The translations under genes were made by a program, and so were the position numbers. This document shows positions 25,389 to 33,027 of a stretch of 33,027 nt of DNA, in pieces. Origin of the DNA: an uncultured Sphingomonadales bacterium (GTDB taxonomy: Bacteria > Pseudomonadota > Alphaproteobacteria > Sphingomonadales > Sphingomonadaceae); assembly GCA_903821685.1 (NCBI GenBank), contig CAIJLW010000061.1, forward strand, positions 1 to 33,027. Direction: 5' to 3'. The notes beneath the pieces were generated by a model. The model saw only the letters and a list, made by a program, of their open reading frames with translations. It was not told where the DNA came from and ran no database searches. The first letter of the stretch is position 1, and each line of letters opens with the position of its first letter.

Positions 25389-26638
25389 TAAGTCCTCCCC
25401 TTGGGTGCAACCTTTTTCGCCGCTGGTTTTTTGCCAGGCACCTTGCCCGTCACAGCCTTTTTAATCACTGGCTTCTTAGCGGCGATTTTTTTGCCGGCTG
25501 CCATTTGGCTGCGTTTATTGTCCTTTGGCTTTTCACTTGTTGATCCGCGAGAGCGGCGTTCGCCCTTGCGTTCTTTGCGCGCGGATTTTGCGATGTTAGC
25601 AGCGACGCGTTTCTTGCCTTCGGCGGTGTCGCTGAACTTGGGCGCGTCCAGTACCAGCGCGTCGCCTAGTTCAATGTCAAAACCCAAATCGTCAAAGCTT
25701 GCCTTCATATGCGGGGGCATATCGGCGCGGACGTCAATCTGATGCCCCGACGGATGGTCGATGCGGATACGGCGGGCGTGGAGATGCATTTTACGGCTTA
25801 TCGTGCCTGTCAGAAATGCGTCCTTGCCGCCATATTTGCCGTCGCCGACAATCGGGTGGCCAATCGCTGCCATGTGCACGCGCAGCTGGTGCGTCCGGCC
25901 CGTATAGGGTTGCAACTCAACCCAAGCCGTGGCGTTGCCCGCGCGTTCGACGATGCGGTAGCGTGTCCGTGCGGACTGCCCCTCTTTTTCATCCACATGC
26001 ATTTTTTCGCCGCCACTGCCCGGCTGTTTGCCGATGGGCAGGTCGATGAAACCATCGGCAATATCCGGTACGCCGACAACCAATGCCCAATAGACCTTAC
26101 GCGCGGTGCGGGACGAAAATGCCTTGGCAAAATGCCCTGCCGACCGCGACGTGCGCGCCAGCAACAATGCGCCCGACGTGTCCTTGTCCAACCGGTGGAC
26201 AAGCTTTGGCCGGTTATCCAATTCAAAGCCCAAAGCGTCCAGCAAACCATCAACATGATTTTCCGTCTTGGTCCCGCCCTGCGTTGCCAAACCCGCTGGC
26301 TTATTGATCACCAACGCAGCGTCATCCTTGTGGATCACCATGCTCAGCGCGAATTCCATCTCGTCGTTCGTCAGCTCGCGGCGAATGCGTGTCGGCCGCG
26401 CGCTTGAGGATGCAGATGCATCAGCAGGCGGCACGCGCAGGGTTTGCCCCGCAAGCAATCGATCACCCGGCGTGGCGCGCTTGCCATCGACGCGCAATTG
26501 CCCGGTACGCGCCCAACGCGATACGATGTTGAACGAAGCATCGGGCAAATGCCTTTTGAACCATCGGTCCAGCCTTATGCCGTCATCATCCGGGGCAACG
26601 ACAAATTGCCTGATGCCTTTTTCGTCGTTTTTACTCAT
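25388..26638 (-). CDS. RluA/RluC family 23S rRNA pseudouridine synthase with basic tail
   Basis: A 416-residue RluA-family pseudouridine synthase. An N-terminal S4-type RNA-binding domain (about 20-75: RLDRWFKRHLPDASFNIV...GQLRVDGKR) precedes the catalytic domain with HRLDKDTSG (148-156), where Asp151 is the catalytic residue, and YTGRTHQLRVHMA. From about residue 320 on there is a Lys/Ala/Pro/Arg-rich tail with AAKKP-type repeats, not part of the standard enzyme. The start is the ATG at 26638, which forms an ATGA overlap with fluC; a TTG two codons upstream is less likely. It probably modifies 23S rRNA; the exact position cannot be told, so no gene symbol is given. Confidence 0.92.
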   Translation of the reverse strand: MSKNDEKGIRQFVVAPDDDGIRLDRWFKRHLPDASFNIVSRWARTGQLRVDGKRATPGDRLLAGQTLRVPPADASASSSARPTRIRRELTNDEMEFALSMVIHKDDAALVINKPAGLATQGGTKTENHVDGLLDALGFELDNRPKLVHRLDKDTSGALLLARTSRSAGHFAKAFSSRTARKVYWALVVGVPDIADGFIDLPIGKQPGSGGEKMHVDEKEGQSARTRYRIVERAGNATAWVELQPYTGRTHQLRVHMAAIGHPIVGDGKYGGKDAFLTGTISRKMHLHARRIRIDHPSGHQIDVRADMPPHMKASFDDLGFDIELGDALVLDAPKFSDTAEGKKRVAANIAKSARKERKGERRSRGSTSEKPKDNKRSQMAAGKKIAAKKPVIKKAVTGKVPGKKPAAKKVAPKGRT

Positions 26639-27012
26639 ACCCAAATTGCCTTTGTTATCGCCATTCCGGCGAAAATCGCGCCAAGCGCCAATATTACGGA
26701 CATAATGGCATAGATTGCCGCCATGCCCATCTGCCCGCGCTGAACCATTTGCGCCATTTCAAGAGAGAAGGCGCTGAAAGTCGTAAACCCACCCAGCACG
26801 CCAACGCCCAGAAACAGACGCAACGGTTCTGCCGAATTGTCGCCGCGCATCACCCACATTGCCAGCACACCCATGCATAGACCGCCGGCGACATTTGCCG
26901 CAAAGGTTGGCCATGGCCAGCCTGCCGCGCTAATCGGCAGCGCACGGGACAGGCCGTAACGCAATGCTGCGCCAATGGCTCCGCCCGACATGACAAGGAT
27001 GATGGGGTTCAT
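26635..27012 (-). CDS. crcB: Fluoride channel FluC/CrcB
   Basis: A 125-residue four-helix Fluc channel that exports fluoride as a dual-topology dimer. The signature GGFTTFSAFS (74-83) with the channel phenylalanines, the conserved Asn40 in TFAANVAGG and the N-terminal GGAIGAALRY are all present. It heads the six-gene run of overlapping genes. A GCGCC-TTAGC-GGCGC hairpin (27017-27031) sits 5-19 nt before the ATG and would cover the ribosome-binding region. I could not find a fluoride-riboswitch core upstream. Confidence 0.95.
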   Translation of the reverse strand: MNPIILVMSGGAIGAALRYGLSRALPISAAGWPWPTFAANVAGGLCMGVLAMWVMRGDNSAEPLRLFLGVGVLGGFTTFSAFSLEMAQMVQRGQMGMAAIYAIMSVILALGAIFAGMAITKAIWV

Positions 27013-27457
27013 ATCCGCGCCTTAGCGGCGCTTGCTGCCAAAAGCCAGCCAAAGCAATGCACGGGCCAGACGACATCGCCGCGCCACGACAACGGCCACA
27101 CCACCGCCCCGATGCGGGAGATCTCCCTTCTCCCTCAACTATGAAAATCCGGGTTTGATCTCCGCTGCAAGGGTTTTAGCCGAAAGCAACATTGCCTTAT
27201 CGCGCGGTCCTTCCCCATCAGATCGCCCAAAACAGTTACTTCACTGCACCGCGATAGCTAATATTGCGCCGGGCACCCGGTGCGATGGCGTTGGCAAAAA
27301 CCAACGCAGCTGGAAAAGTTGAAAAACCCATAGCATTGCCAGCATCGGCGCAGACCCGGACCGATGATGTCTCGCGGTATGACATTAGACGTGGTAGGCC
27401 CAAAATTCGCCCGTGCGGCAGCCTGTTGGCAGCATATTTGCATTAAAAGGAACGCTT
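27013..27457. other. 445-bp gene-free stretch with hairpins
   Basis: No convincing coding sequence on either strand between the fluC start and the FlbD-like start. Visible structures are GCGCC/GGCGC (27017-27031), the palindrome GGGAGATCTCCC (27116-27127), CCGGG-CA-CCCGG with wobble-extended flanks (27265-27284), and the perfect 7-bp hairpin GCGTTGG-CAAAAA-CCAACGC (27288-27307). AAAAGGAA just before 27458 is the ribosome-binding site of the next gene. An unannotated small RNA or a decayed gene is possible. No tRNA or known riboswitch pattern is seen. Confidence 0.5.
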
Positions 27458-27643
27458 ATGATCCCCTTCGTCACCATGACTGATACCCGTGGCCAGAAAA
27501 TATCTGTCAATCCGGAAATCGTCCAATTCGTCCGTACCGCCGACAATGCGCATGACGAATGCTTGATTGTATTTGGCAAAGACCAATTGTTGCGCGTGCG
27601 CGGCACTCTTGAGGAAGTAACGGACAGTTTGCGGAACGGATAA
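27458..27643 (+). CDS. Small FlbD-like protein
   Basis: A 61-residue soluble protein. The layout MIPFVTMTDTRGQKISVNPEIVQFVRT...LIVFGKDQLLRVRGTLEEVTDSL follows the small FlbD family (a short beta meander with a conserved Asn-Pro-(E/D) and a closing helix), which in flagellated bacteria lies in flagellar operons. No flagellar gene is near here, so the function is unknown and the likeness may be only structural. AAGGAA precedes the ATG at 27458. It is flanked by long non-coding DNA on both sides. Confidence 0.7.
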   Translation: MIPFVTMTDTRGQKISVNPEIVQFVRTADNAHDECLIVFGKDQLLRVRGTLEEVTDSLRNG

Positions 27644-27815
27644 ATTGTCCTGCCCCTCATTCCTGCAACTAAACGAGGAGCAACCAGTTCAGGATGCCAG
27701 TGCGGAGCAAATGCCTCACGCTATGGGGTCGATAGGGTTACAGTCGTATCTTGCACCCCCACCCCATAAGCGCTAAGGCGCGGCCAGCAAACGAATCTCC
27801 CGCTTTTACGCTGGT

Positions 27816-27844
27816 TTGACGCGCGTTCAGTGGCCGCAGATAGC
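27816..27844 (+). promoter_or_regulatory. Putative acnA promoter
   Basis: TTGACG (27816-27821), a 17-nt spacer and GATAGC (27839-27844) would give a leader of about 53 nt before the aconitase ATG. Further upstream TTGCAC...CTAAGG (around 27750-27777) is a second, weaker candidate. The rest of the 261-bp gap before acnA shows nothing else recognisable. Confidence 0.4.
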
Positions 27845-27904
27845 GGTGACCGTGTTGTCTTCCCCATCCGGCCAAAAGCCCAAATTTTAAGGGATAGTGA
27901 TAAT

Positions 27905-30580
27905 ATGACCGCAATCGGATTAGACAGCCTGCAAACCCGTTCCACCTTGACCGCTGGCGGCAAGACGGTCGATTATTTCTCGATCAAAAAGGTCTCGGAG
28001 AAATTGGGCGATGTTTCGCGTCTGCCTTTTTCGATGAAGGTATTGCTCGAAAACCTGCTGCGCTTTGAAGATGGCGGATTTACCGTTTCGGTGCAGGATG
28101 TGCAGGCACTGATCGATTGGCAGAAGGACGCCAAATCGGACCGCGAAATTCAATATCGCCCCGCCCGCGTTTTGTTGCAGGATTTTACCGGCGTTCCTTG
28201 CGTTGTCGACTTAGCCGCGATGCGCGACGCGATGACCGCGTTGAAGGCGGACCCGTCGAAGATCAATCCGCTCGTCCCCGTCCATCTGGTCATTGACCAT
28301 AGCGTCATGGTCGACGAATTCGGCCACCCCAAGGCAGCCGAGCAGAATGTCGAAATCGAATATCAACGCAATGCCGAACGCTATGACTTTTTGAAATGGG
28401 GTTCAAAATCGCTGAACAATTTTAAGGCAGTCCCCCCCGGAACCGGCATTTGCCATCAGGTCAATCTGGAGCATATCGCGCAGGCCGTATGGACGAGCGT
28501 TGGCGAAGATGGCGCGACAATCGCCTACCCAGACACCTGCGTGGGCACAGACAGCCACACGACGATGATCAACGGTCTTGGCGTGTTGGGTTGGGGCGTT
28601 GGCGGTATTGAGGCAGAGGCCGCAATGCTTGGTCAGCCGGTATCGATGCTTATCCCCGAAGTCGTTGGCTTCAAACTGACCGGCGCGTTGGCCGAGGGCG
28701 TAACCGCGACCGACCTTGTGTTGACCGCAACGCAAATGTTGCGCGCTAAGGGCGTTGTTGGCCGCTTTGTAGAATACTATGGCCCCGGTCTTGCGTCCTT
28801 GTCGCTTGCCGACCGTGCGACGCTCGCCAACATGGCGCCTGAATATGGCGCGACCTGTGGCTTCTTTGGCATTGATGAAAAGACCATCGAATATCTGCGC
28901 CTGACTGGCCGTGATGAGGACCAGATTGCGCTCGTTGAGGCTTATGCCAAGGAACAAGGCCTGTGGGCTTATGCCGATATGGCAGACCCGATTTTCACCG
29001 ACACGCTTTCGCTCGACATGGGCAGCGTGGTTCCATCGCTTGCAGGGCCAAAGCGTCCGCAGGACAAGGTGATCCTCACGCAAGTCGACAATGTGTTCAA
29101 CGACGATCTCATCAACGTCTACAAGCATGACAGCGCAAAGCGCGTCGCGGTTGAGGGCAAGACGCATGATATTGGCGATGGCGACGTTGTGATTGCGGCG
29201 ATTACAAGCTGCACCAACACCTCGAACCCAAGCGTGCTCGTTGCCGCTGGCCTTGTTGCGCGCAAGGCCAATGCCTTTGGCTTGCGCCCCAAGCCATGGG
29301 TAAAGACATCACTTGCGCCGGGGTCACAGGTTGTGACCGATTATCTCGATCGTGCGGGCCTAACCGCGGATTTGGACGCGGTTGGTTTTAACTTGGTCGG
29401 CTATGGCTGCACAACCTGCATCGGTAACTCCGGTCCATTGGCGGAACCGATTTCCGCTGCGATTAATGGCCATGATATTGTTGCGGCCTCCGTCATTTCG
29501 GGCAACCGCAACTTTGAAGGCCGCGTGTCGCCCGATGTGCGCGCCAACTTCTTGGCGTCGCCGCCACTCGTTGTCGCCTACGCGCTTAAGGGCACAGTGA
29601 CCGAAGACTTCACTACGACGCCCATTGGTCAGGCAACGGACGGCAGCGATGTATATCTGCGCGATATCTGGCCTACCAATCAAGAAGTGCATGATGTCAT
29701 GACCGCAAACATCGACCGTTCGATGTTCACCGCGCGCTATGCAAAGGTCTATGAAGGCGACGCGCATTGGCAGAAGATACAGGTCGAAGGTTCGGACACC
29801 TATCAATGGCGCGCCGGGTCGACTTATGTCGCAAATCCCCCCTATTTTGAGGGGATGAGCATGACGCCAGCGCCGGTGATGGACATCATCGAGGCAAGGC
29901 CGCTGGCGATTTTGGGTGACTCGATTACCACCGACCACATCTCTCCTGCTGGAAGCATCAAAGCCGACAGCCCAGCAGGAAAATTTCTTTTAGAGCATCA
30001 GGTTAGCAAAGCTGACTTCAACTCCTATGGCGCGCGGCGTGGGCATCATGATGTCATGATGCGCGGAACCTTTGCCAATATCCGGATCAAAAACGAAATG
30101 GTCCCCGGCATCGAAGGCGGCATGAGCAGCTATAAAGGCGAAGTCATGGCAATATACGACGCCGCCATGAAGCATAAAGCCGACGGCACACCCTTAGTGG
30201 TCATCGCAGGCAAGGAATATGGCACCGGTTCGTCACGCGATTGGGCCGCCAAGGGCACTAACCTTCTGGGCGTCCGCGCGGTGATCGTCGAAAGCTTCGA
30301 ACGTATCCACCGTTCCAACCTTGTTGGCATGGGCGTATTGCCGCTGCAGTTCCTAGAGGGCGAAAGCCGGACAACGCTTGGCCTGACTGGCGATGACAGC
30401 TTTACAATCACCAGCGTAGGAATGCTTCAGCCGCGCCAGACGGTAACCGTGATGGTTACGCGCAAGGATGGCTCGACGTTCAATTTCGACACTTTGTGCC
30501 GCATCGACACCGCGAACGAAGTCGAATATTTCATGAACGGCGGAATTCTGCATTATGTGCTGCGGAAATTGGCTGCTTAA
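27905..30580 (+). CDS. acnA: Aconitate hydratase AcnA
   Basis: An 891-residue AcnA/IRP1-type aconitase that converts citrate to isocitrate in the TCA cycle. The 4Fe-4S ligands are Cys436 ([11 protein letters not shown]), Cys502 and Cys505 ([12 protein letters not shown]). The substrate loop [36 protein letters not shown] and the C-terminal swivel domain with [22 protein letters not shown] are intact. The ATG at 27905 begins [15 protein letters not shown] and is preceded by AAGGGA. The stop interlocks with that of the CitE-like gene on the other strand. It may be regulated together with other TCA genes, but no specific operator is seen. Confidence 0.98.
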   Translation: MTAIGLDSLQTRSTLTAGGKTVDYFSIKKVSEKLGDVSRLPFSMKVLLENLLRFEDGGFTVSVQDVQALIDWQKDAKSDREIQYRPARVLLQDFTGVPCVVDLAAMRDAMTALKADPSKINPLVPVHLVIDHSVMVDEFGHPKAAEQNVEIEYQRNAERYDFLKWGSKSLNNFKAVPPGTGICHQVNLEHIAQAVWTSVGEDGATIAYPDTCVGTDSHTTMINGLGVLGWGVGGIEAEAAMLGQPVSMLIPEVVGFKLTGALAEGVTATDLVLTATQMLRAKGVVGRFVEYYGPGLASLSLADRATLANMAPEYGATCGFFGIDEKTIEYLRLTGRDEDQIALVEAYAKEQGLWAYADMADPIFTDTLSLDMGSVVPSLAGPKRPQDKVILTQVDNVFNDDLINVYKHDSAKRVAVEGKTHDIGDGDVVIAAITSCTNTSNPSVLVAAGLVARKANAFGLRPKPWVKTSLAPGSQVVTDYLDRAGLTADLDAVGFNLVGYGCTTCIGNSGPLAEPISAAINGHDIVAASVISGNRNFEGRVSPDVRANFLASPPLVVAYALKGTVTEDFTTTPIGQATDGSDVYLRDIWPTNQEVHDVMTANIDRSMFTARYAKVYEGDAHWQKIQVEGSDTYQWRAGSTYVANPPYFEGMSMTPAPVMDIIEARPLAILGDSITTDHISPAGSIKADSPAGKFLLEHQVSKADFNSYGARRGHHDVMMRGTFANIRIKNEMVPGIEGGMSSYKGEVMAIYDAAMKHKADGTPLVVIAGKEYGTGSSRDWAAKGTNLLGVRAVIVESFERIHRSNLVGMGVLPLQFLEGESRTTLGLTGDDSFTITSVGMLQPRQTVTVMVTRKDGSTFNFDTLCRIDTANEVEYFMNGGILHYVLRKLAA

Positions 30581-31428
30581 GCCCTTGTGAGGATCGATAG
30601 CGCCGCTTTCAAATGCGGCGCATCGATCATTTTACCGTCCATTTGCAGCACCCCTTCTGCGGGGTTGGCTGCGAAGGCATCTAAAACTGATTGCGCATGC
30701 GCAAGCTGTTCGGCGGAAGGTGTAAAGCCTGCGTTGATTGCTGCCACCTGCGACGGGTGAATAGCGAGCATACCACTGAAGCCGTCGCGCGCGGCGCGGC
30801 CGACATAAGCGGCAAGGCCGGCCTCGTCTTTTATGTTCGGAAACACAGTGTCAATTGCCGCAACACCCGCGGCATGCGCGGCAAAAAGCGTAAGCGACCG
30901 CACCATTTCAAACGGCGCTGTGTAGCGGCCATCCGCTTCGCGCGCGGTTGCGGCCCCTATCGCGGCGGGCAGGTCCTCTGCGCCCCAGCTTACGCCAACC
31001 AGATGATGGGCGACCTCACGCAAGGTGCCAAGGTCAAACACTGCTCCTGGCGTTTCAGTCGCTATCGGCAAAATCGGCGGGGCTTCGCCATCCTGACTAT
31101 CCGCCACCGCCGCTGCCTCCGCGCGCAGCCAGTTGACTGAGCGCGCGCCTTCCGCCTTGGGCAACACGATGCCATCGGGCATATAAGGCAACACCGACGC
31201 AAGGTCGTCATGTGTTAGATGGCTATCCTGCGGGTTGACGCGCACGAAAACTGGAATGGGGCGGTCGCCCGACAGATATTCAGCCGTCGCCTCGCGCGCT
31301 ACAATCTTCCGATTGACAGCAACCGAGTCTTCAAGATCAATGATGATCGCATCAGCACCGCTAGCAGCGGCCTTTGCAAAACGGTCAGGCCGGTCACCCG
31401 GGACGAAAAGGAGCGAACGCAGTTTCAT
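30577..31428 (-). CDS. CitE/HpcH-HpaI family CoA-ester lyase
   Basis: A 283-residue TIM-barrel lyase of the CitE-like family (malyl-CoA, citramalyl-CoA or similar C-C bond cleavage, Mg-dependent). The N-terminus [19 protein letters not shown], the IIDLEDSVA stretch, VRVNP, the metal-site Glu in [11 protein letters not shown], the Asp in [13 protein letters not shown] and the C-terminal [11 protein letters not shown] match the family. Since no citrate lyase alpha or gamma subunits are here, a free-standing acyl-CoA lyase is more likely than citrate lyase. It lies 36 nt after the MaoC gene, downstream of the carboxylase, in an apparent acyl-CoA catabolic operon. Confidence 0.9.
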   Translation of the reverse strand: MKLRSLLFVPGDRPDRFAKAAASGADAIIIDLEDSVAVNRKIVAREATAEYLSGDRPIPVFVRVNPQDSHLTHDDLASVLPYMPDGIVLPKAEGARSVNWLRAEAAAVADSQDGEAPPILPIATETPGAVFDLGTLREVAHHLVGVSWGAEDLPAAIGAATAREADGRYTAPFEMVRSLTLFAAHAAGVAAIDTVFPNIKDEAGLAAYVGRAARDGFSGMLAIHPSQVAAINAGFTPSAEQLAHAQSVLDAFAANPAEGVLQMDGKMIDAPHLKAALSILTRA

Positions 31429-31464
31429 GCCCTTATCATGCCCCTCGCCCGACGTTATGGCAAC

Positions 31465-31911
31465 CTAAGCCTTCTTGAGCAATGCTGCGCGCTCGGACTG
31501 GCATACAATTTCGTCGCGCTGGTTGAGGCAACGGTGAAGGAAAGTCACAACGCCAGCATCTGGCCGTGACTTGCTTTCCTTGAGCGCAATGACCTCGGTT
31601 TCCGCACGCAGCGTATCGCCAATAAACACCGGTTTTGGCATCACCAATTTGTCATAACCAAGGTTCGCGACCAGCGTGCCCAGCGTGGTATCCCCCACCG
31701 AAAGCCCGACCATAAGCGCAAAAGTGAAGGTGCCATTGACGAGAATTTGTCCGAACTCACTGGCCTTCGCCGCCTCCGCGTCGATATGCAGCGGTTGCGG
31801 ATTGTGGGTCATAACCGAAAAAAGCAGATTATCCGTCTCGGTTACCGTGCGGCGAATTTCGTGAACAATGCTGTCGCCGATTTGCCATTGGTTGAAATAT
31901 TTGCCTGCCAT
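31465..31911 (-). CDS. MaoC-like hot-dog-fold dehydratase
   Basis: A 148-residue single hot-dog domain hydratase acting on an acyl-CoA double bond. The active-site helix reads THNPQPLHID (35-44) with His42. Asn37 stands where many R-specific enoyl hydratases have the catalytic Asp; I recall this Asn-x-Gln-Pro-Leu-His form in a MaoC subfamily that includes mesaconyl-type hydratases. The ATG overlaps the carboxylase stop by one base (TAATG). With a CitE-like lyase next to it, a hydratase plus lyase pair handling a branched dicarboxylic CoA ester (for example mesaconyl/citramalyl type) is plausible, but not proven. Confidence 0.88.
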   Translation of the reverse strand: MAGKYFNQWQIGDSIVHEIRRTVTETDNLLFSVMTHNPQPLHIDAEAAKASEFGQILVNGTFTFALMVGLSVGDTTLGTLVANLGYDKLVMPKPVFIGDTLRAETEVIALKESKSRPDAGVVTFLHRCLNQRDEIVCQSERAALLKKA

Positions 31912-33027
31912 TACACTTTCACTACCTCTATCCGCACCAACAACGCCTCAACCTGCACTTGGGCACCAACCTCGGCATTCAGCTCCGCTACTGTCCCATC
32001 GAACGGCGCGATGAGGCTGTGCTCCATCTTCATCGCTTCAAGCGTCACGAGTTTCTGGCCCTTGGTCACTATATCCCCTGCCGCAACCTCGACCGCAATG
32101 ATGCGGCCTGGCATGGGCGACAATATTGCGCCGTCGCTTGCGGCACTGTGCCCAGACCCACGCGGTTCATCCAACACATAGCGGCGGGCAAAACCATCGG
32201 TAAAGGCGAGTACATCAGCAGTCGGCTCATCGGCCTCGACTTCGTCAAACGGAACCACATAAAGGTTGCCAGCGTCGTCCATGAGGCGTGCTTCCGCACG
32301 TGGCGGTGCGTTCAATCGGAAGCCCAGAATGGCACTAACAGGTCCGTTACCGGGGCTAGCGCATAGCAATGCCGCAGCTTCTGCAAGTTCTTCGGGCTCT
32401 GGCTCGGATGGATGAACAAGGTCATCAACTTCCCGCGCGATAAGGCCCGTATCAACATCGCCAAGTCCGAAGTCGTCCAGATCAAGCAAACGGCCCAAAA
32501 ATCCTGCGTTGGTTTTGACAGGCCATATTTCAGTGCCGTCGATACCGTCACGTAAGCGGTCAATCGCTTCTTCACGCGTTTCGCCCCAAGCAATCAGCTT
32601 GGCGATCATGGGGTCGTAGAATGGTGACACTTCGCCGCCTTGCTCTACGCCTGTGTCGACACGCAGTTCTTCGGGAAACTCCAAATGGTCGAGTGAACCA
32701 ATGGAGGGCAAGAAGCCCGTCGCGGGATTTTCCGCATAGAGCCGGGCTTCCATCGCCCAACCGTTAATGCCCAGTTCGTCCTGCCGCATTGGCAAGGCCT
32801 CTCCGCTCGCCACACGCAATTGCCATTCCACCAGATCGACGCCGGTTATTTCCTCCGTCACGGGATGTTCGACCTGCAACCGCGTGTTCATTTCCATGAA
32901 CCAGATGCGGTCGGCGCGCAGACCTTCGGAGGCGTCGGCGATGAACTCGATCGTGCCTGCGCCGACATAGTCGACCGCTTTTGCCGCCTTCACCGCCGTG
33001 GCGCAGAGTATCTCGCGCGTTGCCGCG
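31911..33027 (-). CDS. Biotin-dependent acyl-CoA carboxylase alpha subunit (5' end outside the window)
   Basis: The C-terminal 371 residues of a biotin carboxylase-biotin carrier fusion, as in 3-methylcrotonyl-, propionyl- or acetyl-CoA carboxylases. The frame is open to the right edge, so the N-terminus is missing. Visible parts are FMEMNTRLQVEHPVTE (the biotin carboxylase catalytic loop), ARLYAENPATGFLPSIG, FYDPMIAKLIAWG, and near the C-terminus the biotinylation site EAMKMEHS (Lys codon 32028-32030). Its stop overlaps maoC. Methylcrotonyl-CoA carboxylase of leucine breakdown is the likeliest member; the beta subunit gene would be expected just outside the window. Confidence 0.92.
   Translation of the reverse strand, partial: AATREILCATAVKAAKAVDYVGAGTIEFIADASEGLRADRIWFMEMNTRLQVEHPVTEEITGVDLVEWQLRVASGEALPMRQDELGINGWAMEARLYAENPATGFLPSIGSLDHLEFPEELRVDTGVEQGGEVSPFYDPMIAKLIAWGETREEAIDRLRDGIDGTEIWPVKTNAGFLGRLLDLDDFGLGDVDTGLIAREVDDLVHPSEPEPEELAEAAALLCASPGNGPVSAILGFRLNAPPRAEARLMDDAGNLYVVPFDEVEADEPTADVLAFTDGFARRYVLDEPRGSGHSAASDGAILSPMPGRIIAVEVAAGDIVTKGQKLVTLEAMKMEHSLIAPFDGTVAELNAEVGAQVQVEALLVRIEVVKV

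Noticed and set aside
27013..27130. Fluoride riboswitch upstream of fluC
   Set aside because: Reading the minus strand I could not find the conserved core of the crcB motif. A covariance search would be needed to be certain.
27032..27322. 96-codon plus-strand open frame in the gap before the FlbD-like gene
   Set aside because: Its composition (Arg, Pro, Thr-rich start, mixed later) does not look like a protein, it has no Shine-Dalgarno, and hairpins run through it.

Overview
The window reads as ordinary chromosome of an alphaproteobacterium, most likely of the order Sphingomonadales. The pointers are the order bolA / J-domain protein / cobS / cobT, the alpha-type SspB, an ATP12 F1-ATPase assembly chaperone, hisBHAF in one run, and a groESL operon with both a CIRCE operator and an alphaproteobacterial RpoH-type promoter. 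This is inferred from gene content and protein character; no database search was possible. I see no phage, insertion sequence, CRISPR array, tRNA, rRNA or defence island.

Layout. 1-2521 (minus): bolA, a secreted hypothetical protein, an epoxide-hydrolase-like enzyme and hisG, which runs off the left edge. 2565-6846 (plus): J-domain protein, cobS, an exported peroxiredoxin, a small unknown ORF and cobT. 6960-9361 (plus): an AT-rich methyltransferase-like membrane protein, a nitroreductase behind a perfect inverted repeat, and a small membrane protein coupled to a fatty-acid desaturase. 9447-12596 (plus): cysS, a membrane protein, a 2-hydroxyacid dehydrogenase and an NTF2-like protein, with tight junctions. 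12687-19726 (minus): hisB-hisH-hisA-hisF, then groES-groEL, then kup. 19820-22639 (plus): sspB-fumC, a small membrane protein and gmk. 22649-27012 (minus): the overlapping run fluC-rluC-paiB-like-HAD phosphatase-small membrane protein-atp12, then a DUF3429 protein. 27458-30580 (plus): a small FlbD-like protein and aconitase. 30577-33027 (minus): a biotin-dependent acyl-CoA carboxylase alpha subunit (cut by the right edge), a MaoC dehydratase and a CitE-like lyase, which look like one acyl-CoA catabolic operon.

How they work together. HisG and HisBHAF cover much of histidine synthesis from two loci. CobS and CobT are the ATPase and von Willebrand subunits of the aerobic cobaltochelatase; CobN is not here. 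FumC and aconitase serve the TCA cycle, and the MaoC/CitE/carboxylase group feeds it from acyl-CoA breakdown. GroES/GroEL, SspB, the J protein and ATP12 are protein-quality and assembly factors.

Most notable observations. (1) Several genes without a Shine-Dalgarno have a TTGA/TTGC-type -35 hexamer starting 35-38 nt before the start codon, which predicts leaderless or nearly leaderless mRNAs (hisG, the desaturase operon, cysS, hisB, sspB, gmk). (2) cysS carries an in-frame insert of about 16 codons bounded by 13-bp inverted ends, resembling a palindromic repeat that has become coding. (3) A perfect 9-bp inverted repeat lies in front of the nitroreductase gene. (4) A peroxiredoxin and an unrecognised 70-residue ORF are wedged between cobS and cobT. 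(5) A 445-bp gene-free stretch with clear hairpins lies upstream of the FlbD-like gene. I found no convincing new multi-gene system.
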